A DNA stretch of 11,871 nt from Methylotenera sp. (GCA_013816325.1 JACDEP010000006.1:17179-29049), one strand, 5' to 3'; positions 1-7,829 are shown, numbered from the stretch's first letter. A program made the numbers and translations. The notes: generated by a model not told the origin, from the letters alone.

Positions 1-330
1 ATACCTAGGCATATAGACTTGGTTGTACCAACTATCCTGTACAAAATATACTGGGCGGTCACATGCGTTGTATCTATCACAGAATTTTGACCAATTCTTT
101 GCATGGCCCGGCGGCACACGTAAATATAAAGGTGCTTGACGCACTTCATACGGCACTACATGTACGACTCGAGGCTGGGTGTAAATCACTTGGGGCTGTG
201 GATAAAAATCACCGATATCGAGCTGACCATAAAAGCCCGGCTGACCGATTGATACTGAAACGTCTACGTCAGCCGCTTGGGCGCTGGGAATAGCGGAAAG
301 TATCGCTAACATGAGTAGATATTTTTTCAT
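1..330 (-). CDS. Secreted protein of unknown function, 3' end outside window
   Basis: An ATG-initiated frame of 110 codons runs without a stop to the left edge, so the C-terminus is missing. The start has a good ribosome binding site (AGAGG, 6 nt before ATG). Residues 1-20 form a classic Sec signal peptide: MKK, a hydrophobic core (YLLMLAILSAI), then a small-residue cleavage region (PSAQAA). The mature part is rich in Pro, Tyr, Val and Gln up to about residue 68, followed by a denser segment, RVPPGHAKNW then SKFCDRYNACDRPVYFV, holding two cysteines (C84 and C90) that could form a disulfide. I recall similar short periplasmic proteins in betaproteobacteria with a PPGH...W...C..Y.AC..PVYFV pattern, but none with a function I can name. 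Location in the periplasm is inferred from the signal peptide. About 240 bp separate it from the cupin gene, so it may have its own promoter, but I found no convincing -35/-10 pair. Confidence 0.8.
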   Translation of the reverse strand, partial: MKKYLLMLAILSAIPSAQAADVDVSVSIGQPGFYGQLDIGDFYPQPQVIYTQPRVVHVVPYEVRQAPLYLRVPPGHAKNWSKFCDRYNACDRPVYFVQDSWYNQVYMPRY

Positions 331-570
331 TAATAACCTCTTTTTTTAATTTTAATTGCAACGCAAAAAAATCACGTTACATCTTTAACGGGTTCAAAGG
401 AATTCAGTTGACGTGTTTACTTAGATTAGGACAGGGGTGTAACCATTAATTTATTGCGGGCTGCCTACTGTTAGAGTGGTGAAGTCCTACTGAGGCTGAT
501 AGAAATTTGATATTGCTTTAATCTTCAGCCTTCTGTGTAGGGTTAGCCTAGATGGCGAGTCAATAGGAAA

Positions 571-1009
571 TTAATTCTTATCCTCGTTAGACTTTTCTGT
601 AAGCACCTGTCCGACAGCGCCTGCATAAAATACGATTATCTTAACAGGGACTTCCCCAACATTGCGACCAATATGATCTGTGTTGACAACTTCGATTAAT
701 GCATCACCTGCCTGCAAACGCTTTACCTTGCCATCTTTTAGTTTCACTTCCAACGTACCTTGCGTTATCACGGCGAAAGAAGGCGCTGGATGCTGGTGCC
801 AACCGGTATCTGCACCTGGCGCAATCTCAATCATTAGGCCTGTAATCTGTGCCTGCCCTTTAGGATAAACAATTGGAGCTGCGTCCCAGCTTTGGGTTGA
901 TTGAATAAGTGGAGTTACTTTGATATTCGCACTGGGCTCTAAGGCTGATGCAGTAAATGGGAAATACAGGAATACATAACTTAAAAAACAAATAAAGATT
1001 GAGCTTCAT
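571..1009 (-). CDS. Periplasmic cupin-domain protein, signal peptide apparently frameshifted
   Basis: The frame ending at 571 encodes a small single-domain cupin (beta barrel) of unknown substrate. Visible cupin features are GADTGWHQHP (HxH metal ligands), a turn glycine in TQGTLEV, LQAGDALIEVVNTDH (second motif with its His) and a C-terminal VFYAGAVGQ strand. The first-motif glutamate is absent; the HPAPSFAVITQG variant is common in this subfamily. The frame contains a signal-peptide-like stretch (LSYVFLYFPFTASA) but no ATG before its upstream stop at 1006-1008. An ATG at 1009-1007 begins MKLNLYLF in the next frame. The two frames would join perfectly into one signal peptide if the T6 run at 983-988 were T5. 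As written, translation from that ATG would end early, so the gene is either broken, slip-corrected, or carries a sequencing error. It starts 27 nt after cca and may be co-transcribed with it. The family assignment is firm; function is unknown. Confidence 0.75.
983..988 (-). repeat. Homopolymer T6 tract at cupin frameshift
   Basis: Six consecutive A on the plus strand (T on the coding strand) sit within the signal-peptide codons of the cupin gene. This is where the ATG-bearing frame and the cupin frame must switch. Removing one T gives a continuous frame from 1009 to 571. Homopolymers are slippage-prone both in cells and in sequencing. Confidence 0.7.
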
Positions 1010-1036
1010 AAATATTCCGTTGCTAATAAGACAGAG

Positions 1037-2260
1037 CTAATTCCTTTGATGTGGAACTAATTTATTAATGGCCTCTACTCTTGCCTCAAATACAGCCTGT
1101 TTAATCCTCTCACTTTCAGAATACTGCTGGGCAATTGTCCCCGCATCCACAGTGACTGCGGCCTCCAGCACTTTTTGCATGAGATTAGCCGCGGGTGTCT
1201 CACACGTTTCAAACCCTGTTCTACCGCGCGAGTCAGCCTCACAAGCTTTGAGAAAATCATTGAACCTACCCGGTTGGCGTATTGCATCTAGTTGCATCAA
1301 AAACTCCAACAAAGTGCTTGGTTTCATCTGCGGGGCTTGGTGCAATTTGCCGTGAAATTTGGCAACGATGTGGGCCAATTCTTTGCAATCATTTGGTACA
1401 CGTAATCGCTTACTTACCTCTTTCAGCAAGCTCACGCTACGCTCTTCATGGGCGATATGCCTCGGTAATATATCTTTCGGTGTAGTACCTTTGCCTAAAT
1501 CATGTGTTAGCGCAGCAAATCTAACTGGCAGGCTAAAATGCTGGCGGGCTGCATAATCAATCACCATCATTACATGCACGCCGGTATCTACTTCCGGATG
1601 GTGTTGCGACGGTTGAGGAACGCCCCAAAGCCGGTCGAGCTCCGGTAATATCTTTTGCAACGCGCCGCATTCACGCAGCACTTGAAACATCCGCGAAGGT
1701 TTATCTTCCATCAGGCCTTTTGCCAGCTCTTGCCATACGCGTTCCGGCACTAGCGCATCAACTTCACCGGCTGCCACCATTTGCTTCATCAGGATAATGG
1801 TTTCAGATGCTACAGTGAAGTCATTAAACCGCGCTGCAAAACGTGCCGCACGTAAGATACGCACCGGATCTTCAGTAAAAGCAGCACTCACGTGACGCAA
1901 GGTTTTGGATTTGATATCGGCAATACCATTGAATGGGTCTATGAGCTTGCCGTCAGCATCTTTGGCAATGGCGTTAATGGTCAAGTCACGACGTGCCAGG
2001 TCTTCTTCCAGTGTAACTTCGGGCGAGGCATGCATCACAAAACCTTTATAACCCTTCGCGGTTTTGCGCTCAGTGCGCGCCAAGGCATATTCTTCATGGG
2101 TTTTTGGGTGCAAAAATACTGGGAAATCTTTACCTACAGATTTATAGCCGGCGACCAGCATGGCTTCAACTGTGCTGCCTACTACAACGTGGTCATGGTC
2201 TTTAACTGCTAGTCCTAGCAGCTCATCCCGTACGGCACCGCCAACCACATACGTTTGCAT
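1037..2260 (-). CDS. cca: Multifunctional CCA tRNA nucleotidyltransferase
   Basis: Adds or repairs the 3'-CCA end of tRNAs in the cytoplasm using CTP and ATP, without a nucleic acid template. The 407 aa length matches the long gammaproteobacterial/betaproteobacterial form (about 410 aa) with a C-terminal HD domain. The N-terminal class II head shows VGGAVRD (6-12), the metal-binding DHD (D21, D23), RRDLTINA (90-97) and EDPVRILRAARFAARF (130-145, neck and nucleotide recognition). The HD phosphohydrolase domain shows HHPEVDTGVH (220-229) and HDLGKG (H253, D254), followed by FHGKLH and EADSRGRTGFE, all as in the E. coli enzyme. In that enzyme the HD domain gives 2',3'-cyclic phosphodiesterase and phosphatase activity; that is inferred here. 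The start follows AGG by 8 nt, and the gene lies only 2 nt after the epimerase-family gene, so it is almost surely in the same operon. Confidence 0.97.
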   Translation of the reverse strand: MQTYVVGGAVRDELLGLAVKDHDHVVVGSTVEAMLVAGYKSVGKDFPVFLHPKTHEEYALARTERKTAKGYKGFVMHASPEVTLEEDLARRDLTINAIAKDADGKLIDPFNGIADIKSKTLRHVSAAFTEDPVRILRAARFAARFNDFTVASETIILMKQMVAAGEVDALVPERVWQELAKGLMEDKPSRMFQVLRECGALQKILPELDRLWGVPQPSQHHPEVDTGVHVMMVIDYAARQHFSLPVRFAALTHDLGKGTTPKDILPRHIAHEERSVSLLKEVSKRLRVPNDCKELAHIVAKFHGKLHQAPQMKPSTLLEFLMQLDAIRQPGRFNDFLKACEADSRGRTGFETCETPAANLMQKVLEAAVTVDAGTIAQQYSESERIKQAVFEARVEAINKLVPHQRN

Positions 2261-2262
2261 GG

Positions 2263-3213
2263 TTAATGCCTGGCTGCAGAACTACGGAAACGGTTATAAG
2301 CACCGCGTGGTGTCAAGTCAGTAAGGTACTCAGGTATTATCGCTTCCAGCGCCGTAGGTGTAATGCCAAATATCGCAGGGAATGGCGCTGCACTGACGCT
2401 ATCAACTTCCATCGATTTTACGTTGTCACGCGACATCAGTTTACCTGGCAGGATTTCCATTATGAATGCCTGTGCATAAGACAGGCGATCACTCAAGCCT
2501 ATAATGGGTCTTTGAATATCTAAGGTATTCATAATTGTCTGAACTAGCGTACGGAAGGTATAGACGTTAGGACCCGCCAGCTCATAGGTCATACTATAAC
2601 TATCGGAGTTTTCTAGGCAGCTGACGAAACAACCGGCGACGTCTTCAACCCAAATCGGCTGGAATTTGGCATTGGGTTTTGCTAGCATGATGACAGGCAT
2701 GATTTTGATGAGGGTTGCAAACAGATTAATAAAACTATCACAGCGTCCGAAGATAATGGAAGGCTTGAAAATGGTGGTATTAAGCTTATCCTGAAATGTC
2801 GCTAGTGCAGCTTCACCGGCTGACTTGGATTGCAGGTATTGGCTAGGTGCATTGCGGCTGGCACCTAAACTACTCATGTGTATTAAGCGTTTAATGCCCA
2901 AGTCCGCACAAATCTTTGCTAACTGAGTGGGTAACTGGTGATGCATGGTATTAAAACTGTTACGGCGATTCTGATGCAGGATACCTATGAGGTTAATGGC
3001 CGCATCCATGCCGCGCAAAGCTTGATTGAGTGCTTGATAATCCAGCACGTCACACTCCACCACTTGCACATTCGGCAATATAATCAGGTGCTTAGCCGCT
3101 TCGCGGCGGCGTGTAAGTACTTTTACGTTATATCCGACGGCATCCAACTTCGCTACGACCGCACTGCCGACAAACCCTGAACCGCCCAATACGCAAATCT
3201 CTTTTAACTGCAT
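2263..3213 (-). CDS. Atypical SDR / NDUFA9-like NAD(P)-binding protein
   Basis: A 316-aa extended/atypical short-chain dehydrogenase of the group often named 'complex I NDUFA9 subunit family'. The Rossmann glycine motif GGSGFVGSAV is at 10-19, an NAD(P)-contacting CDVLDYQAL lies near 54-62, the NLIGIL strand end is near 74-79, and MSSLGAS (113-119) plus YLQSK (Y126, K130) give the SDR Ser-Tyr-Lys set. After these come FKPSIIFGRCD (149-159) and FQPIWVEDVAG (184-194), typical of this group. The substrate is unknown; bacterial members have been linked only loosely to quinone or complex I biology, and no nuo gene is visible here. A strong ribosome binding site (AGAGG, 5-6 nt before ATG) supports the start. 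It follows slt by 15 nt and precedes cca by 2 nt. An slt-epimerase-cca neighbourhood recurs in betaproteobacteria as I recall it. Confidence 0.88.
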   Translation of the reverse strand: MQLKEICVLGGSGFVGSAVVAKLDAVGYNVKVLTRRREAAKHLIILPNVQVVECDVLDYQALNQALRGMDAAINLIGILHQNRRNSFNTMHHQLPTQLAKICADLGIKRLIHMSSLGASRNAPSQYLQSKSAGEAALATFQDKLNTTIFKPSIIFGRCDSFINLFATLIKIMPVIMLAKPNAKFQPIWVEDVAGCFVSCLENSDSYSMTYELAGPNVYTFRTLVQTIMNTLDIQRPIIGLSDRLSYAQAFIMEILPGKLMSRDNVKSMEVDSVSAAPFPAIFGITPTALEAIIPEYLTDLTPRGAYNRFRSSAARH

Positions 3214-3228
3214 TTCAACCTCTGTTTA

Positions 3229-5229
3229 TTATTCGTTGTCTTCTTCAGTTTCATCTATTTTACTGCTACCGGGTATCATTCCGATACGCGCTTTAAGTGA
3301 CTGCAAAGGTTTACCTAAGCGGGCAGCGTAAATGTGTGCATTCGCCATCACTTTTTGTACATAATTTCTAGTTTCTGCAAAAGGAATGCTTTCGATATAG
3401 ATTGCAGCCTCTAGTGGCTTCGGGGCCATCCAACGTTTTGCGCGGCTAGGCCCGGCGTTATATGCGGCGGTCGCCATAACCGCCTGGCCATTCATTAAAT
3501 CCAAAGTATGGCGCATATAGTAAGTGCCAATTTCAATATTGGTATTTAAGTCATGAATCTTATCGTTGCTATAGCTACTCAGCCCCATGCGCTTCGCCGC
3601 CCATTTAGCGGTAGCTGGCATGAGCTGCATTAAGCCCGAGGCGCCTACACCTGATTTTGCATAATGCATAAAACGGCTTTCCTGGCGGGTTAAGCCATAC
3701 ACCCAAGCTTCATCTACGTGCATCTCGGCTGCCGAACTCTTTATGAGGTCACGATAAGGGGTAGGGTAACGTAGGTTAAAATCATGCACCTGCTTGGTAT
3801 TATCAGCAGTAGTAATGGCGATGTCATACCATTTCTGGCGGGCTGCATATTCAGCTGCAGCTAATAACTGTTTGTCATCAAAACTACGCGTGGCCCATAC
3901 CCATTCTGACTTCGCTTCCCAACGCATATCCAAGCGCTGCAATTCAAATGCACGCTTAATGGCAGGCATGCTGGCAATTGCGCTTACTTCATTATCGGTA
4001 GTCGTGTATTGTGCTTCTGGGCTGCTCATCATGCTTTCCAGTTCCTCGGCCGCCAGCCAGCCATAGTAATGCCGCTCCTTAGATAAAGGGCTAAATATTG
4101 CGTTAGCCTCCAACACTTGGCCTTGTTCTTTTAAGGCGCGCGCTTTCCAGTAACGCCAAGCACTTTCTTCCTGCTGCTTGGGCTGCATTTCTTCTATGGC
4201 TGCCAGTAATATAGACCAATTTCTTTCCCTTAAGGCAGCACGTGCCTTCCAGGCTAGTTGCTCTTTATCTAAATGGCCACTACCCGCTAGTAGGTACAAA
4301 TCCAACGCTTCCGGGGAATGAGCGCGGGCCGCATGATAAGCAATCCTTCCCCAAGCAAAAGAACGGTTATCTACATCAAAGCCATTCTGGGTTTTGCGGA
4401 AACTGCTGATAGCTGCATCCAAGTTGGTACGCGCGAGGCGGTCAATTGCGAACAGGTTCACTTCCATACCGAAACGGGATTTGGAAGAAATGGTTTTTTT
4501 ATCGAAGATTGTTTGTGGCGCTTGGTAGGCACGATCCAGCCATTTAAGGCTGGCATTATCGATATCTGGCAGGCGTGATGCGATAATTTTTGCCAATGGC
4601 AGCTTAGCTTCTTGCAACGCAAGCCGGAATCTCGCCCAAACATCATCTATCGTCAGTACGCCTTTTTTCTGTGCGATATCGAATACTTGGTTGCAATTGC
4701 TCGGTAAATCGGCAGTAGTAAGCCATAGAGTCTTGACTGGGCTGCTGATATCAACATCGTTTAACTCACTATGACCCAATAGCGCATAACATTGCACCAT
4801 CTGATCTTCGCGCTTAAAGTTGGCGTATTGCTGAAAGAATAAAGGCCAATTCTGCTGCTTACCCAGTTTTTTAAGCCATTCTCCACGCAAACGCTCTGCA
4901 AAAGGTAAATCCACGGATTTGTTTAAAAAAGCTTGCACTTCTGCATTGTCATCTACCGAATTATCAAAATGGTCCAGTTTTAATAGCACGAGCCAGTAAT
5001 CTGCGTAAGGCGCCAATAGGTAATCTTGCGATTTGAGTTGTGCAGCGTCTTCGCTTAACGCGATTTCATTTTTGACGGAGTACGATTCACGGGCATGCTG
5101 GAACAAGGCTTCATCTGACATCGACCATACCGGCGCAGACCATACAAACGCAAGGGTAGCCGTAGCCATATATAGCGATTGCAGGGTTAATTTGGTGAAA
5201 TTAGCAATCATTGGTTTAGATTTAAACAT
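3229..5229 (-). CDS. slt: Soluble lytic murein transglycosylase (Slt70 type)
   Basis: Cleaves the MurNAc-GlcNAc beta-1,4 bond of peptidoglycan in the periplasm to leave 1,6-anhydroMurNAc, acting in wall turnover and recycling. The 666 aa length fits the Slt70 class (E. coli enzyme about 645 aa). A signal peptide covers roughly residues 1-36 (lysine-containing start, hydrophobic LYMATATLAFVW, small residues before the mature SDEAL). The middle is a long helical superhelix with repeated Trp/Ala-rich hairpins. The lysozyme-like GH23 domain at about 490-640 has GLTRQESRF with the catalytic Glu at 517, ASGLMQLMPATA (530-541) and AYNAGPSR (589-596). The acidic C-terminal tail (KIDETEEDNE) is a small oddity. 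The first ATG overlaps the upstream stop as TAATG, which favours it over the in-frame ATG at codon 7, but neither has a strong ribosome binding site of its own, so translation is likely coupled. Confidence 0.95.
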   Translation of the reverse strand: MFKSKPMIANFTKLTLQSLYMATATLAFVWSAPVWSMSDEALFQHARESYSVKNEIALSEDAAQLKSQDYLLAPYADYWLVLLKLDHFDNSVDDNAEVQAFLNKSVDLPFAERLRGEWLKKLGKQQNWPLFFQQYANFKREDQMVQCYALLGHSELNDVDISSPVKTLWLTTADLPSNCNQVFDIAQKKGVLTIDDVWARFRLALQEAKLPLAKIIASRLPDIDNASLKWLDRAYQAPQTIFDKKTISSKSRFGMEVNLFAIDRLARTNLDAAISSFRKTQNGFDVDNRSFAWGRIAYHAARAHSPEALDLYLLAGSGHLDKEQLAWKARAALRERNWSILLAAIEEMQPKQQEESAWRYWKARALKEQGQVLEANAIFSPLSKERHYYGWLAAEELESMMSSPEAQYTTTDNEVSAIASMPAIKRAFELQRLDMRWEAKSEWVWATRSFDDKQLLAAAEYAARQKWYDIAITTADNTKQVHDFNLRYPTPYRDLIKSSAAEMHVDEAWVYGLTRQESRFMHYAKSGVGASGLMQLMPATAKWAAKRMGLSSYSNDKIHDLNTNIEIGTYYMRHTLDLMNGQAVMATAAYNAGPSRAKRWMAPKPLEAAIYIESIPFAETRNYVQKVMANAHIYAARLGKPLQSLKARIGMIPGSSKIDETEEDNE

Positions 5230-5405
5230 TAGAGTAGGTAACGCAAGACAAATAGTACTGCCACTACAAAGGCTAAATAAAGGGTGTATTTAAGGATGCG
5301 CTTGAAATAATCCAGGTACTTTTTGTCATTAAACATCAGATACATACCCAGTAAAACCATGGCGGTAATGACGAGTAGGACAAATATCAGGCGAATCATC
5401 AACAT
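5229..5405 (-). CDS. Small two-helix inner-membrane protein, unknown function
   Basis: A 58-aa protein with two hydrophobic segments, about residues 5-24 (LIFVLLVITAMVLLGMYL) and 41-57 (LYLAFVVAVLFVLRYLL), joined by a basic, aromatic loop (NDKKYLDYFKRILKY). By the positive-inside rule both ends would face the periplasm or be short, with the basic loop cytoplasmic; this is inference. Three nearby ATGs are possible starts (5420, 5405, 5399). I chose 5405 because AGGA at 5415-5412 lies 6 nt before it, while the 5420 ATG has no clear site. The stop shares a base with the slt start (TAATG), so the pair is translationally coupled and the protein may assist or be co-regulated with the transglycosylase. 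I recall similar small proteins near slt or housekeeping genes in betaproteobacteria, but know no function. Confidence 0.75.
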   Translation of the reverse strand: MLMIRLIFVLLVITAMVLLGMYLMFNDKKYLDYFKRILKYTLYLAFVVAVLFVLRYLL

Positions 5406-5411
5406 TGTATG

Positions 5412-5415
5412 TCCT
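5412..5415 (-). promoter_or_regulatory. Ribosome binding site choosing start of small membrane protein
   Basis: AGGA on the minus strand lies 6 nt upstream of the ATG at 5405-5403. It is the only good match near the three candidate start codons and therefore decides the 58-aa form over a 63-aa form starting at 5420. Confidence 0.6.
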
Positions 5416-5560
5416 AGCATTAAACCGCGATATTTTGATGTGTGATAATCTGTTTTTAGCAGATATTCCAGAGCTAAGCCCTATGGTTGTAGCCTTTTAG
5501 ACAGGTATGTCCTTTGCGGATGTACTGCCTGAATAAACATTGCTAGAAAATCTTTCAAAA

Positions 5561-6490
5561 TCAATAAATCAGTTCGGGTACCCGCTGTTTATTTAGCGCT
5601 AAAAATTCACTAGGCGCATCTTCGTTTTTGTCAAACGTCACGTATTCCCAGGCGGTTTCGTCTTGTAATAAAGTACGTAACAATTGATTATTTAAGGCAT
5701 GGCCAGATTTATACGCATAGAATGCCCCTAAAATAGGATGACCCAGCATATATAAATCTCCAATCGCATCCAGTACTTTGTGCTTCGCGAACTCATCATC
5801 GTAGCGCAAACCATCGGTATTTAATACGCGATATTCATCCAGCACAATCGCGTTATCTAGACTACCACCACGCGCAAGACCGTTAGAACGTAGGTATTCA
5901 ACTTCATGCATGAAACCGAAAGTACGCGCACGGCTGATTTCCTTGATGTAGGAATCCGCGGCAAAATCGATCTTGACGTTATTGCCGGAATGCTCAAAAA
6001 CTGGGTGCGAGAAGCTGATGGTGAAGTCAATCTTGAAGCCATGATAAGGTTCAAAACGTACCCATTTATCACCTTCAAGCACTTCAACCGTTTTTTTGAC
6101 ACGTATGAATTTCTTAGCTGCGGCTTGCTCAACCATACCAGCCTGTTGCAGCAAGAATACAAAGGGACCCGAACTACCATCCATGATAGGTATTTCAGAA
6201 GCGTTCACATCTATGTACACATTATCGACACCCAAGCCTGCCAATGCAGACATCAGATGTTCGACAGTAGCTACGCGTGCGCCATTTTCTTCCAGCGCAG
6301 AGCACATGCGAGTGTCGTGCACCGCTTGTGGCGTAGCTTTGATTTCATTGGGCTGAGGCAGATCAACCCGTGTGAAAACAATGCCAGTATCGGGTGCAGC
6401 CGGGCGCAGGGTAAGAGTAACCTTTTCGCCGTTGTGCAAGCCAACGCCAGTGGCGCTAATCGCTTTTTTTAGTGTGCGCTGCTTTAACAT
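5561..6490 (-). CDS. lpxC: UDP-3-O-acyl-N-acetylglucosamine deacetylase
   Basis: Zinc-dependent deacetylase that performs the committed step of lipid A synthesis in the cytoplasm: it removes the N-acetyl group from UDP-3-O-acyl-GlcNAc. The 309 aa length matches E. coli LpxC (305 aa) and the start MLKQRTLK is the family's usual N-terminus. Zinc ligands are visible: H78 in TVEHLMSA, H237 and D241 in KHKVLDAIGD. H264 in SGHALNN is the catalytic histidine. MDGSS (103-107) and SRARTFGF (186-193, including the Thr and Phe near the active site) are also present. It is the usual last gene of the dcw cluster and follows ftsZ by 143 nt, a gap long enough for a promoter. The ribosome binding site near the ATG is weak. 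The gene shows a Gram-negative, LPS-making organism. In E. coli LpxC is controlled by FtsH proteolysis through its C-terminus; the tail here (RVPELIY) is different, so that control cannot be assumed. Confidence 0.98.
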   Translation of the reverse strand: MLKQRTLKKAISATGVGLHNGEKVTLTLRPAAPDTGIVFTRVDLPQPNEIKATPQAVHDTRMCSALEENGARVATVEHLMSALAGLGVDNVYIDVNASEIPIMDGSSGPFVFLLQQAGMVEQAAAKKFIRVKKTVEVLEGDKWVRFEPYHGFKIDFTISFSHPVFEHSGNNVKIDFAADSYIKEISRARTFGFMHEVEYLRSNGLARGGSLDNAIVLDEYRVLNTDGLRYDDEFAKHKVLDAIGDLYMLGHPILGAFYAYKSGHALNNQLLRTLLQDETAWEYVTFDKNEDAPSEFLALNKQRVPELIY

Positions 6491-6524
6491 GTACTGTTCA
6501 AAAATCCCTTTAATTCAACTTAAA

Positions 6525-6554
6525 TTTAGAAGCTTAAGCCATTTTGTATATCAA
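6525..6554 (-). promoter_or_regulatory. Candidate sigma70 promoter for lpxC
   Basis: On the minus strand TTGATA (6554-6549) is separated by 18 nt from TCTAAA (6530-6525). The matches are 5 of 6 and 4 of 6 to the sigma70 consensus, and a start would leave a leader of about 28 nt before lpxC. A TATGGTATGAT stretch slightly upstream (6569-6559) is another -10-like string without a good -35. The gap is AT-rich, so chance matches are likely. Confidence 0.3.
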
Positions 6555-6634
6555 GCAAATCATACCATACTACCCCCTTACTGGACGAATGACGCCTGCT
6601 GGACAATGTAAACTTAAGTAATCTATTCAAGCAT

Positions 6635-7810
6635 TTAGTCAGCCTGTTTGCGCAGAAAGGCAGGAATATCGTACTCTTCCACACCTGACATTTTCATCGC
6701 TTCAACCTGCGCGCGACGGCTGTTAGAACCAAATACCGCTGGCGCTTCATCTTCGGCCATCACACTACCACCCACGTACATCGGTTGATTGGTTGTACCG
6801 TTACGCACGACTTCTTGCGTCATCACGCGTAGCTCGGGTTTTTGCTGGCGACGTTGCGCGCCACTCAAGCCAGTTGCCACCATGGTTACACGTAATGCAT
6901 CACCCATCGTTTCGTCGAACACATTACCCACAATCACGGTAGCGTCATCAGCTGTGAAGGCTTTGATGGTATTCATCACGTCATAATATTCTTTCATTTT
7001 GAAAGAAGCTGATGTTGTGATATTCACTAAAACGCCACGGGCATTAGCTAAGTTGACGTCCTCCAACAATGGGCTGGCTACTGCTTGCTCTGCGGCGATA
7101 CGTGCGCGGTCTGGGCCTGTTGCAATTGCAGAACCCATCATCGCCATACCCATTTCACTCATCACTGTGCGGACGTCGGCAAAGTCGACGTTGACCAAAC
7201 CGGGACAATTGATGATTTCAGCAATGCCTGATACCGCATTATGCAATACATCATTTGCTGCCCTAAATGCTTCTAAGAACGGTACGTCTTCACCCAACAC
7301 TTCCATCAACTTCTCGTTAGGAATCACAATCAGCGAATCTACATGTTGTGACAACGCTTCCAGGCCTTCAGTTGCGACTTTAGTGCGCCTGCCTTCGAAT
7401 GAGAACGGCTTAGTGACTACCGCAACAGTCAAGATGCCCATTTCTTTGGCGATTTCTGCGATCACAGGCGCTGCGCCAGTACCAGTACCACCACCCATAC
7501 CTGCGGTGATGAACAGCATATCTGCGCCATCGATCATTTCTGCGATCGCGTCGCGGTCTTCCAGCGCAGCTTCACGGCCAATCTCTGGTTTAGCGCCCGC
7601 GCCCAAACCTTTGGTCATGGCAACGCCCATTTGCAAAATCGTTTTTGCCTGGCTCTTTTTAAGCGCTTGCATATCGGTATTTGCGCAAATGAACTCTACA
7701 CCGCCTACGTTCTTTTCTATCATGTGTGCGACTGCGTTACCACCGCAACCACCTACGCCGATCACCTTGATGACGGCCTCTTGCGAGTTTTTTTCCATAA
7801 TTTCAAACAT
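6635..7810 (-). CDS. ftsZ: Cell division GTPase FtsZ
   Basis: Tubulin homologue that polymerises into the Z ring and recruits the divisome. The 391 aa length is typical (E. coli 383). The order of motifs is complete: IGVGGCGGNAV (17-27), ANTD (43-46), the tubulin signature GGGTGTG (106-112), the KPFSFEGRR loop (134-142), and the T7/synergy loop NVDFADVRTVM (207-217) whose Asp residues complete the GTPase site of the next subunit. After a short linker of about 55 residues the C-terminal peptide EYDIPAFLRKQ is intact; in the family it binds FtsA and ZipA. The start is set by a strong AGGAG 7 nt upstream of the ATG, which excludes the in-frame ATG at codon 5. It lies 114 nt after ftsA, and that leader carries repeats described separately. 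Nothing in the protein is unusual. Confidence 0.99.
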   Translation of the reverse strand: MFEIMEKNSQEAVIKVIGVGGCGGNAVAHMIEKNVGGVEFICANTDMQALKKSQAKTILQMGVAMTKGLGAGAKPEIGREAALEDRDAIAEMIDGADMLFITAGMGGGTGTGAAPVIAEIAKEMGILTVAVVTKPFSFEGRRTKVATEGLEALSQHVDSLIVIPNEKLMEVLGEDVPFLEAFRAANDVLHNAVSGIAEIINCPGLVNVDFADVRTVMSEMGMAMMGSAIATGPDRARIAAEQAVASPLLEDVNLANARGVLVNITTSASFKMKEYYDVMNTIKAFTADDATVIVGNVFDETMGDALRVTMVATGLSGAQRRQQKPELRVMTQEVVRNGTTNQPMYVGGSVMAEDEAPAVFGSNSRRAQVEAMKMSGVEEYDIPAFLRKQAD

Positions 7811-7817
7811 TTTGAAT

Positions 7818-7822
7818 CTCCT
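7818..7822 (-). promoter_or_regulatory. Strong ribosome binding site of ftsZ
   Basis: AGGAG, within AAGAGGAG on the minus strand, lies 7 nt from the ftsZ ATG. It is the best ribosome binding site in the window, as expected for the most abundant division protein. Confidence 0.85.
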
Positions 7823-7829
7823 CTTTTTA

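Noticed and set aside
345..400. Promoter-like strings upstream of the secreted protein (TTGAAC with a 17-nt spacer; TAAAAT near the start codon)
   Set aside because: The first has a poor -10 (TGATTT), the second has no -35 and lies too close to the start codon; both are expected by chance in AT-rich DNA.
493..531. 7-bp inverted repeat (AGGCTGA / TCAGCCT) downstream of the cupin gene, possible terminator
   Set aside because: The loop is 25 nt and no T run follows on either strand, so it does not meet the pattern of an intrinsic terminator.
5485..5545. Imperfect hairpin (CAGG...CCTG with an inner TCC/GGA) between lpxC and the small membrane protein
   Set aside because: The stem is broken by bulges and is not followed by a T run; it is not convincing as a terminator.
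5906..6472. 188-codon open frame on the plus strand opposite lpxC
   Set aside because: Antisense to a complete, motif-perfect lpxC; the product resembles no protein family.
6530..6620. Repeated TTAAG strings in the ftsZ-lpxC gap
   Set aside because: They are short, irregularly spaced and AT-rich; no consistent repeat unit or symmetry supports a binding array.
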